Shown one piece after another: positions 43,987-52,000 of a DNA stretch of 64,000 bases (position 1 is the first letter of the stretch; each line of letters starts with the position of its first letter). The stretch spans positions 52,201-116,200 of the forward strand of contig NZ_FNVU01000028.1 in the NCBI RefSeq assembly GCF_900107965.1, given 5' to 3'. The notes beneath the pieces are model-generated. The model was not told where the DNA came from. It saw only the letters and a list, made by a program, of their open reading frames with translations, and made no database searches. The stretch is from Actinacidiphila yanglinensis (GTDB lineage Bacteria; Actinomycetota; Actinomycetes; Streptomycetales; Streptomycetaceae). The position numbers were made by a program, and so were the translations under genes.

Positions 43987-44964
43987 GTGCCCGAAGAGAC
44001 CCCGCCCCCTCCGACCGTCGCCGCGCAGGCACGCGCGCTGACACCCGCGCCGGCTCGTACCCGAACCTGGGCACCCCCCACCCCCCTCGACGTACGCCGC
44101 ACCCTGATGCCGTTGCGCCGCGGCGGCGGCGACCCCACCTTCCGCATCGCCCCCGACGGCACGGTGTGGCGCGCCAGCCGCACCCCCGCGGGCCCCGCCA
44201 CCCTGCGGCTGACCGGAACCCCCGCGGCGATCGAGGGCACCGCCTGGGGCCCGGGGGCGCAATGGATGCTCGACGGCCTCCCCGCGCTCCTGGGCGCCGA
44301 CGACGACCCCTCCGCGTTCGTACCGCGGCACCGCATCGTGCACGCCGCGCACCGGCGGCACCCCGGGCTGCGGCTGACCCGCACCGGCCTGGTGCTGGAA
44401 TCGCTGATCCCGTCCGTCCTGGAGCAGAAGGTCACCACGATCGAGGCGTACCGCGCCTGGCGGTTGCTGCTCCTCCAGCACGGCGAGGCGGCCCCGGGGC
44501 CGCAGGGCGCCGACGTGCCGCGCGGCCTGCGGGTCATGCCCGATCCGCGCGGCTGGACCCGGGTGCCGTCCTGGGACTGGCGCGGCGCCGGCGTCGACAA
44601 CAAGCGGGCCTCCGCGATCCTGCGCGCCGTACGCCTGGGTGCCCGTCTCGACACCCTCGCCGGCCGCCCGGTCGAGGAGGCGTCCGCCCTGCTCCAGACC
44701 ATCCCGGGGATCGGGCCGTGGACGGCCGCGGAGACCCTCCAGCGCAGTCACGGCGCCCCCGACGCCGTGACCGTCGGCGACCTGCACCTGCCGCACCACA
44801 TCGGCTACGCCCTCACCGGCGAGCCGCGCTCCGACGACGAGACGATGCTGCGCCTGCTGGCTCCCTACGAGGGCCAGCGGCACCGGGCCACCCGGCTGAT
44901 CCTTGCCGTCGCGCCCGGGCCGCCCCGTCACGCGCCCCGGATGGCGCCGGCCCGGCACCGCTGA
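43987..44964 (+). CDS. HhH-GPD DNA glycosylase (AlkA-like 3-methyladenine glycosylase II)
   Basis: 325 residues from GTG 43987, 6 nt after a TACCCT box. The HhH-GPD core is clear: LESLIPSVLEQKVTTIEAYRAWRLLLLQHG, VDNKRASAILRAVR, the helix-hairpin-helix LLQTIPGIGPWTAAETLQRSHG, and DAVTVGDLHLPHHIGYALTG with the catalytic Asp. There is no FeS Cys cluster. It removes alkylated bases in base-excision repair. The N-terminal domain is shorter than E. coli AlkA's. Confidence 0.9.
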   Translation: MPEETPPPPTVAAQARALTPAPARTRTWAPPTPLDVRRTLMPLRRGGGDPTFRIAPDGTVWRASRTPAGPATLRLTGTPAAIEGTAWGPGAQWMLDGLPALLGADDDPSAFVPRHRIVHAAHRRHPGLRLTRTGLVLESLIPSVLEQKVTTIEAYRAWRLLLLQHGEAAPGPQGADVPRGLRVMPDPRGWTRVPSWDWRGAGVDNKRASAILRAVRLGARLDTLAGRPVEEASALLQTIPGIGPWTAAETLQRSHGAPDAVTVGDLHLPHHIGYALTGEPRSDDETMLRLLAPYEGQRHRATRLILAVAPGPPRHAPRMAPARHR

Positions 44965-44986
44965 GTCGCGCCATCCGGCGGGCCGC

Positions 44987-46360
44987 TCAGCGCACGGCGA
45001 GGAAGGGCTCTGCCTCGCGCTCGCGCCGGGGCGCGGGGGGTGTGGCGGCGCGTCCGACCGCAATGGTGCCCAGCGGGTCCCAGGACGGCGGCAGGTCGAG
45101 CACGTCCCGCACCACGTCGCGGCAGAACAGCGCCGAGGACACCCACGCCGACCCCAACTGCTCGCCGGCGAGGGCGACCAGGAAGTTCTGCACACCGGCG
45201 CCCCCGGAGACCAGGAACATCTCCCGCTCCGCCGTCGCCCGCCGCGCGTCCGGGTAGGCGTGCGCGCCGCCCTCGGTGACCAGGCACGGCACCACCAGGT
45301 ACGGCGCCCTGCGCAACACGTCTCCCCGCCGCAAACGCTTGGCGACGCTCACCTCGGAGAAGCCGTCCCCGCGCAGGTCCGCCGCCCAGGCGTCCCGCAT
45401 CGCGTCGAGCAGCCGCAGCCGCGCCTCCGGCGTCTCCAGCAGCACGAACCGCCAGGGCGTGGTGTGGTGCGGCGCGGGCGCGGTCACCGCAAGGGCGACG
45501 GCCCGCCGGACCGCCCCAGGATCCACCGGTTCGTCGGTGAACTCCCTGACGGTGCGCCGCAGCGACACCGCCTCGCGCACGGCCTCGGAGGTGCCGAGCC
45601 GGAACATGTCGTTGGCCGCGACCCGCACCAGCGCGCGCGCCCCGGTGTCGGTCGGGGAGCCCTCCGCGGTGCCCTCGTCGCCGGCGCCGCCCGCTTCGCC
45701 GCTCCCGCTCGCGTCGGAGTCCAGCAGTATGCCGCCCAGGCCGCGTACCACCGCGACCGGCAGCCCGCTCGCCTTGCCCTTGACCAGGTCGCCGGCGGCG
45801 GCCAGTTCGTCCGCGAGCGCGGTGACCGTGACGTTCAACGGGTTGCCGTGGGAGTCCTCGCCGCCGCGCAGGTCCTCCAGCACCCGCACTCCCGCCGCAC
45901 CGATCGCCACATCGGTGAGCCCCTCGCGCCAGGGCCGTCCGAAGGTGTCGGTGACGACGACGCCGACCCGCACCCCCAGCGCGTCCCGCAACCCGTCCCG
46001 GATACGGCGGGCCGAGGCGTCGGGGTCCTCGGGCAGCAGGAGGACGGTGCCCGCAGGGGTGTTGGACGCGTCGACGCCCGCCGCGGCCATCACGAAACCG
46101 TGCCGGGTCTCCACGATCCGGGTGGGGCCGCGCCGCGCGACCAGCCGCACCGCTTCGGCGTCGATCGCGGCCTCCCGGTCGTCGGCGTGCACCAGGCGGC
46201 CCTCGGCCTTGCTGACGATCTTCGACGTGACCAGGAGCACGTCGCCGTCGGCAAGCGCCGTGCCCGCGGCGGCGATCAGCTTGGCGATGTCTGCGCCCGG
46301 CTGCACCTCGCCGATCCCGAGCACCCCGAACACCTCGTAGCGCGGCACCGCCGTGGTCAT
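44987..46360 (-). CDS. fbiB: Bifunctional F420 biosynthesis protein FbiB
   Basis: 457 residues from ATG 46360, overlapping the fbiA stop by ATGA. The N-terminal CofE domain (VLGIGEVQPGADIAKLI, DVLLVTSKIVSKAEGRLV, VVVTDTFGRPWREGLTDVAIGAAGV) adds glutamates to F420-0; the C-terminal nitroreductase-fold domain (SLRRTVREFTDEPVDPGAVRRAV, HHTTPWRFVLLE, SAWVSSALFC) is the FMN-dependent dehydro-F420 reductase. A Gly/Glu/Ser-rich linker at ~225-245 joins them. It is the last gene of the cdo-fbiA-fbiB row and essential for mature F420. Confidence 0.95.
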   Translation of the reverse strand: MTTAVPRYEVFGVLGIGEVQPGADIAKLIAAAGTALADGDVLLVTSKIVSKAEGRLVHADDREAAIDAEAVRLVARRGPTRIVETRHGFVMAAAGVDASNTPAGTVLLLPEDPDASARRIRDGLRDALGVRVGVVVTDTFGRPWREGLTDVAIGAAGVRVLEDLRGGEDSHGNPLNVTVTALADELAAAGDLVKGKASGLPVAVVRGLGGILLDSDASGSGEAGGAGDEGTAEGSPTDTGARALVRVAANDMFRLGTSEAVREAVSLRRTVREFTDEPVDPGAVRRAVALAVTAPAPHHTTPWRFVLLETPEARLRLLDAMRDAWAADLRGDGFSEVSVAKRLRRGDVLRRAPYLVVPCLVTEGGAHAYPDARRATAEREMFLVSGGAGVQNFLVALAGEQLGSAWVSSALFCRDVVRDVLDLPPSWDPLGTIAVGRAATPPAPRREREAEPFLAVR

Positions 46361-47313
46361 GCCCGCACCTCCTCGGCGAGGGTGAGTGCCTCCCGCGCCA
46401 TCCGCGTGGTCGCCTCCAGGTCGGTCATGAGCAGCGGCACCGCCCGGCAGCGGATGCCGGCCGCCTCGACCTCGTCCACGGCCCCGGCGTCCACGGTGTC
46501 GACGAGCCACCCGTCGAGCAGCCCGCTGCCGTAGTGGGCCGCGACCGCCGCCGCGGTGGACTCGACGCCGACGGCGGCCAGCACCTTGTCGGCCATCCCG
46601 CGCACCGGTGCGTCACCGACGATGGGGGACAGGCCCACCACCGGCACTCCGGCCTCCGCGATGGCCTCACGCACGCCCGGCACGGCGAGGATCGTGCCGA
46701 CGCTCACCACCGGGTTTGACGGCGGGAAGACGATCACGTCCGCGGCGCCGATCGCCTCCAGCACCCCGGGCGCCGGCTTGGCACCCTCCGCGCCCACGGG
46801 TACCACCGCGTGCGCGGGCACCGAGGCGCGCAACCGTACCCAGTACTCCTGGAAGTGGATGGCCTTCCGCTCCCCGTCGATCTCGACCAGCACATGGGTC
46901 TCGACCCGGTCGTCCGACATCGGGATCAGCCGCACGCCGGGCTTCCAGCGCGCGCACAGCGCCTCGGTGACGGCGCTGAGCGGGTAGCCCGCGCCGATCA
47001 TCTGGGTGCGGACGATGTGTGTGGCGAAGTCCCGGTCGCCCAGGCCGAACCACTCCGGTCCGACGCCGTACGCGGCGAGTTCGTCCTTGACCGCGAAGGT
47101 CTCGTCGGCCCGGCCCCAGCCCTGCTCCTCGTGGATACCGCCGCCCAGGGTGTACATGACGGTGTCCAGGTCGGGGCAGACCTTGAGCCCGAACAGGTGG
47201 ATGTCGTCTCCGGTGTTGCCGATGACGGTGATGTCCGCCTCCGGCGCCGCTGCCTTGAGGCCGCGCAGGAAGCGCGCTCCTCCGATACCTCCGGCCAGAA
47301 CCACGATTCGCAT
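46357..47313 (-). CDS. fbiA: 2-phospho-L-lactate / phosphoenolpyruvate transferase FbiA
   Basis: 318 residues from ATG 47313. The CofD fold is evident: VVLAGGIGGARFLRGL, VIGNTGDDIHLFGLKVCPDLDTVMYTL, HEEQGWGRADETF, WFGLGDRDFATHI, VETHVLVEI, VFPPSNPVVSVGTILAVPG, VVGLSPIVGDAPVRGMADKVL. It joins FO to the phospho-enol(or lact)ate unit from GTP-activated donor to make (dehydro)F420-0. It is translationally coupled to fbiB. CAGACT 7 nt before the start could be a weak leaderless promoter of its own, in addition to read-through from cdo. Confidence 0.95.
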   Translation of the reverse strand: MRIVVLAGGIGGARFLRGLKAAAPEADITVIGNTGDDIHLFGLKVCPDLDTVMYTLGGGIHEEQGWGRADETFAVKDELAAYGVGPEWFGLGDRDFATHIVRTQMIGAGYPLSAVTEALCARWKPGVRLIPMSDDRVETHVLVEIDGERKAIHFQEYWVRLRASVPAHAVVPVGAEGAKPAPGVLEAIGAADVIVFPPSNPVVSVGTILAVPGVREAIAEAGVPVVGLSPIVGDAPVRGMADKVLAAVGVESTAAAVAAHYGSGLLDGWLVDTVDAGAVDEVEAAGIRCRAVPLLMTDLEATTRMAREALTLAEEVRA

Positions 47314-47362
47314 GGGGACCAGTCTGTCAGCCCCCGGAGGCCGGCAGACCTGGCCGTCGGTC

Positions 47363-47866
47363 CTACCGTGCCCGCTCGGCTGTGCGGGCGCCCGGCGTGC
47401 AGGAGTACGGCGTCATCTCGGTCAGCCCCGGGAAGTAGACGTGCAGGCTGACCGCGCCCTCCAGCGACTCGTTGACCACGTCGTGGACGTAGCCGGTCGC
47501 GAACACCCGCTGGTGACCGGGGGTCAGGACGCGGCGGGTCTCGCCGCGGGCGGTCAGCGCCCGCTCGTGCAGGGTGCCTTCCACGACGGTGAGCACGGCG
47601 CTGGAGCCGCCGTGGTCGTGCAGGCCGCTGCCCTGTCCGGGCAGCCAGCTCAGCAGCCACACCTCGTAGCCGGGGCCGGTGTGCAGACGGGCGTATCCAC
47701 GCGTGGTCGCGTCGTAGTGCACCTGCGGGGCCCATCGCGCGCGGTCGGCGGCAATGGAGCGGGCGAGTCCGGCGAACTCCGCGACGGTGCTCGGGTGTTG
47801 GGGCACCGGCGGGAGCAGGTGGGGCAGTTCGAGCGGGTCACCGGCGATCGAGACGTCGGAGTACAT
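47363..47866 (-). CDS. Cysteine dioxygenase-family cupin
   Basis: 167 residues from ATG 47866, with AAGGAA upstream. The cupin iron site is seen in GSGLHDHGGSSAVLTVVEG (HxH) and GYVHDVVNES (third His). YxV strands WLLSWLPGQ and LHVYFPG complete the barrel. It oxidises L-cysteine to cysteine sulfinate with iron and oxygen. Upstream lies a 32-codon leader ORF rich in Cys codons plus two hairpins, a strong hint of cysteine-dependent control. It is 49 bp upstream of fbiA on the same strand, so it could be co-expressed with the F420 genes. Confidence 0.92.
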   Translation of the reverse strand: MYSDVSIAGDPLELPHLLPPVPQHPSTVAEFAGLARSIAADRARWAPQVHYDATTRGYARLHTGPGYEVWLLSWLPGQGSGLHDHGGSSAVLTVVEGTLHERALTARGETRRVLTPGHQRVFATGYVHDVVNESLEGAVSLHVYFPGLTEMTPYSCTPGARTAERAR

Positions 47867-47909
47867 GAAGGTGTGTTCCTTGGGGTGCGCATGATGCGAA
47901 AGGTGCCGG

Positions 47910-47926
47910 CGGCCGTGTGGCGGCCG
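47910..47926 (-). promoter_or_regulatory. Hairpin between leader peptide and cysteine dioxygenase
   Basis: CGGCCG-CCACA-CGGCCG lies 9 nt after the leader stop and 43 nt before the cysteine dioxygenase start. It could be an attenuator or a block to ribosome access whose folding depends on where the leader ribosome stops. Confidence 0.5.
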
Positions 47927-47935
47927 GACAGGGGA

Positions 47936-48034
47936 TCAGCGGCAGCGGAAGGAACAACAACAGCTCTGTGCGAGCGCGACGCAGCAGGACTCGCGGCGGC
48001 GAGTCCGGAAGGGCGCGTTGTGCTCGGCATGCAT
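47936..48034 (-). CDS. Candidate Cys-rich leader peptide upstream of cysteine dioxygenase
   Basis: A 32-codon ORF from ATG 48034 to TGA 47936-47938: it starts MHAEHNAPFRTRRRESCCV and ends LAQSCCCSFRCR. Six of the last 16 residues are Cys (positions 17, 18, 25, 26, 27, 31), as a CC pair, a CCC run and a single C. It lies 69 bp upstream of the cysteine dioxygenase start, on the same strand. A perfect TTGACA and a TTGGCT box 6 nt before the ATG suggest a leaderless transcript. Six clustered Cys codons in so short an ORF, directly before a cysteine-degrading gene, are best explained as a sensor of charged tRNA-Cys or cysteine. Translation is unproven. Confidence 0.72.
   Translation of the reverse strand: MHAEHNAPFRTRRRESCCVALAQSCCCSFRCR
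47987..48006 (-). promoter_or_regulatory. Perfect hairpin inside the leader ORF just before its Cys codons
   Basis: GGACTCGC and GCGAGTCC form an 8-bp perfect stem with a CGCC loop. The 3' arm ends one nucleotide before the first TGC. A ribosome waiting on the Cys codons would cover and open this stem. Confidence 0.55.
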
Positions 48035-48040
48035 GACGCA

Positions 48041-48070
48041 AGCCAATCGTTCGCGGCGGCGGCCTGTCAA
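48041..48070 (-). promoter_or_regulatory. Promoter of the Cys leader / cysteine dioxygenase transcript
   Basis: TTGACA reads on the minus strand at 48070-48065, an 18-bp spacer follows, and TTGGCT (48046-48041) ends 6 nt before the leader ATG. The -35 is consensus; the -10 is weak. Confidence 0.5.
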
Positions 48071-48542
48071 CTGAATGTCGAGAATGTCCGAATAGTTTCA
48101 CCTGATCCGGCAAGGCCCGATGCCGAAAGGTTTGTGCATGGGGGTCTGAGGATAGGAGGTGCCGCATCCGTGCAGATCTGATGGTGATCGCCGTTTCGGT
48201 CCGGAGGGACATCCTCTTCCGGTATGACGTTGTGCTTCTGTGATCGAAATGTGATCCGCAACGCTTCACTCGAACGGACGGAACGCCGCGCATCGCCGCA
48301 GCGTCTGACGGAACGTGAACGTTTGGTCGTCGGGACCACGGTTGACGGATGCGGTCGTTTGAGCCGATATCAACACTATCTGTCACTCCTTGGTTCAGCG
48401 GAGTGAATAACGGGCTCAATAGCAGATCTCGGCTTGACTGGCCCGGATCGGCACACTTGTAATTTCACTCGTGTCGTTCGGCCGGACCGCCGGACGTGGT
48501 GGCAGGCAACATCACGGGGAAGCACGACAGACAGGGGCGCGC
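48071..48542 (+). promoter_or_regulatory. Long regulatory region upstream of whiB
   Basis: No gene is supported in this stretch. A 24-bp inverted repeat, TCACTCC-N10-GGAGTGA (48383-48406), lies just upstream of a promoter with TTGACT (48434-48439), 18-bp spacer and TGTAAT (48458-48463). The transcript leader would be about 70 nt. The TCAC/GTGA arms recall BldD-type sites; whiB is an established BldD target in S. coelicolor, but the match here is inferred by eye. Confidence 0.5.
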
Positions 48543-48806
48543 ATGACCGAGCAGTTCCAGTTGTTGCTGGCCGAAGAGGCCGACGAGGAACTCGGCTGGC
48601 AGGAGCGCGCGCTGTGTGCGCAGACCGACCCCGAGTCCTTCTTCCCGGAGAAGGGCGGCTCGACCCGCGAGGCGAAGAAGGTCTGCCTCGCCTGCGAAGT
48701 CCGTTCCGACTGCCTGGAGTACGCCCTCGCCAACGACGAGCGCTTCGGCATCTGGGGCGGGCTGTCCGAGCGGGAGCGCCGCCGGCTGAAGAAGGGCGTC
48801 GTCTGA
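48543..48806 (+). CDS. whiB: Sporulation regulator WhiB (iron-sulfur WhiB-like protein)
   Basis: 87 residues from ATG 48543, with AGGGGC upstream. The sequence is nearly the known Streptomyces WhiB: LGWQERALCAQTDPESFFPEKGG, KKVCLACEVRSDCLEYALAND, RFGIWGGLSERERRRLKK. The four Cys bind a 4Fe-4S cluster, GIWGG contacts the sigma factor, and the basic tail touches DNA. WhiB works with WhiA to trigger sporulation septation. Length and motif spacing are normal. It is followed by the giant glycosyltransferase gene and preceded divergently by the cysteine dioxygenase leader region. Confidence 0.98.
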   Translation: MTEQFQLLLAEEADEELGWQERALCAQTDPESFFPEKGGSTREAKKVCLACEVRSDCLEYALANDERFGIWGGLSERERRRLKKGVV

Positions 48807-49039
48807 CCTCGGGCACCCCTGCGGCGCCTCGGCTTCCAGCTGGTCCCCGCCCGTCGCGGACCCCGCCTCCGGCCCGTCTTCCGCGCCCTCCGGCACGGCA
48901 GGCGGGCCGCTGTTGTACCCACACCCGGACGGCCGCACCGCTGTAAGCCGTTAGTGTGGGGGGCCGTCCGAGATGCATGCCCCGCCAGTGGTGGGTTGAT
49001 GCGTCCACCGCAGTCCAGCGAACCGGGGCCCGAACCTCG

Positions 49040-52000
49040 ATGTCCGTGAACAGCCCAGCACCGGCCGTCCAGGCGCCCGGTGTCCCTGAGTTCCCGCGCC
49101 ACGTCGTCACCGCCGTGCTCGTCGCGCACGACGGTGCGCGCTGGCTGCCCAAGGCCCTCCAGGGGCTGCTCGCGCAGGAGCGACCCGTCCAGGACGTCGT
49201 CGCCGCGGACACCGGCAGCGCCGACGACTCCGCCCGCCTGCTCTCCGAGGCCATCGGCGACCAGCGCGTGCTGCACCTCGCCCGCCGCACCGGCTTCGGC
49301 GCCGCCGTCGAGGAGGCCGCCCGTTCCACCGCGCCGCTGACCGCCGACGACCTGCCGTACCTGCGCCGCCGCAGCGGCTGGGATCCCGTCAGCCGCAGCT
49401 GGAACGACGACGCGTACGACGAGCCCGCCCAGCCGCATGGCGACCCGGTCCAGTGGCTGTGGCTGCTGCACGACGACTGCGAGCCCGACCCCGGGGCACT
49501 GGCCGCACTGCTGCGCACCGCCGAGGCCTCGCCCTCCGCCGCGATCATCGGCCCCAAACTCCGGAGCTGGTACGACCGTCGCCAACTCCTCGAAACGGGC
49601 GTCTCCATCGCCCGCAGCGGCCGGCGCTGGACCGGCCTGGAGCGGCGCGAGCAGGACCAGGGCCAGCACGACCAGGTCCGCCCCGTGCTGTCCGTCTCCT
49701 CCGCCGGCATGCTCGTGCGCCGCGACGTGTGGGAGGAACTCGGCGGCTTCGACCGCCGGCTGCCCCTCATGCGCGACGACGTCGACTTCTGCTGGCGCGC
49801 CCAGTCCGCCGGCCACACCGTCCTGATCGCCCCCGACGCGGTGATGCGGCACGCCGAAGCGGCCTCCCGCGAACGCCGACCCGTCGACTGCGCCGGCCGC
49901 TCGGCCGTCAACCCGCACCGGGTCGACAAGGCGGGCGCCGTCTACACCCTCCTGGCCAACACCCGCGGCCCGCTGCTCCCGTACGTGATGCTGCGGATCG
50001 TCGTCGGCACCCTGCTGCGCACCCTCGCCTACCTCGTGGGCAAGGTGCCGGGCCAGGCCGTCGACGAGATCGTCGGCCTGCTCGGCGTCCTCCTGCGCCC
50101 GGGCCGCCTGCTCGCCGCGCGCCACCGCCGCGGCCGCGGGGTCGTACCACCGTCCGAACTGCGCCCCCTGTTCCCGCCGCCGGGCGCGACCGTGCGCGCC
50201 ACCGTCGACCAGGTCGTCAGCAACTTCGCCGGCCGCGCCGACGACGCGACCGCCGCGGTCGGCCGCCATGGCGGCGCGGTCGAGTCCGGACCCGGCGAGG
50301 ACGACGGCGACTACCTCGAACTCGAGCAGTTCGCCCGGCTCAAGCGCATCGCCCGCAAACCGGGCCCGGTGCTCTTCGCCGTGCTGCTCGTCGTCTCCCT
50401 GGCCGCCTGCCGCGGCCTGCTCGGCGGCGGAGCTCTCGCCGGTGGCGCCCTGCTGCCCGCCGACCCGGGCGCCTCCGACCTGTGGGACACCTACGCCGGC
50501 TCCTGGCACGCCCTGGGCGCCGGCGGCACCCAGGCCGCGCCGCCCTACATCGCGGTCCTCGCACTCTTCGCCACGGTGCTCTTCGGCTCCACCGGGCTGA
50601 CCTTGACGCTGTTCCTGGTCGCCTCCGTGCCGCTGGCCGGCGTCACCGCCTACTTCGCCTCCAGGCCGCTGGTCGAGTCCCGGCTGCTGCGCGCCTGGGC
50701 GTCGGTCGCCTACGCCTTCCTGCCCGCGGCGACCGGCGCGCTGGCCGGCGGCCGGCTGGGCACGGCCGTCCTGGCGATCCTGCTGCCCCTGATGGCCCGC
50801 GCCGCCGTGGCCTCCGCGGGACTCCAGTTGAGCGACTCCGCGATCGAGCGCGGCGCCCGCCCCGGCTGGCGCGCCACTTGGGCGCTTGCGCTGATGCTCA
50901 CCTTCACCACCGCGTTCACGCCCGTCACCTGGCCGCTCGCCCTGGTGCTCACCGCGGGCGCGCTCGCCTGGCGCCTGGCCCGGGGACAGCAGCAGCTGCT
51001 CGTTCCGCACCTGCTGCGCTCCGCCGCCCTGGTCGTCACCCCGATCGTGCTGCTCGCCCCGTGGTCGCTGACGCTGCTCGGGCACCCCGGGCGCATGCTC
51101 GACGAGGCGGGCCTGGCGTACTCGACCAAGACCGCGTCCGGCCTCGACCTGCTCCTGCTCAGCCCCGGCGGCCCCAAGGCCTCCGGCGGCTTCCTGCTGA
51201 TCGGCGTCGTGCTGGCCGCCCTCGCCGCCCTGATGCGCGGCACCCGCCGCACCTCCATCGTCGCGGCCTGGGCCGTCGCGCTGACCGGACTGCTCTTCGC
51301 CGTCATCGAGAACGGCAAGGACTGGGCCGGCCCCGCCACCCTGATCTACGGGATCGCGCTGCTGGCCGCCGCCGCGATCGGCGCCGAGGGCGCGAACGAG
51401 CGGATCGCCGCCAGCGGTTTCGGCTGGCGCCAGCCGGTCGCCGCCCTCATCGCCTTCGCCGCGGTCGCCGCCCCCCTCCTCGCCGCCTTCACCTGGGTCA
51501 TCGACGGCGCCGACGGCCCGCTCAAGCGCACCGACCCGCAACAGGTCCCCGCGTTCGTCGCCGAGGAGGCCACCACCTCCGACCAGCCCCGCACCCTGGT
51601 GCTGACCGGCACCGAGGGGCATGTCAGCTACGCCGTCGTCCGCGGCTCCGGCGCCCGGATCGGGGATGCCGAACTCGGCGCCGAGGCACCACGCAACCAC
51701 GCGCTGGACACGGTGGTGGCCAACCTCGTCGCGGGCTCGGGCGCCGACCAGGGCAGCCGGCTCGCCGGATACGACGTGCGCTACGTCCTGGCGCCCAAGG
51801 GCGCGCCCCGCTCCTTCGGCCGCGTCCTCGACAGCACCCCGGGCCTGTCCCGGCTCAGCCAGTCCGACGGCACCGAGCTGTGGCGGGTCAACCAGGACGT
51901 CTCCCGCATCACCATCACCAGCAAGGGCGCCCAGCCCATCGGCGTCCCCGCGGGCCGCCTGGAGGCACACACCAAGGTGCCTGCCGGCCCGTCCGGCCGG

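Noticed and set aside
47838..48419. 193- and 90-codon minus-strand ORFs between cysteine dioxygenase and whiB
   Set aside because: They have no ribosome site and implausible composition. They run in frames other than the Cys-rich leader, which itself has promoter and codon support.
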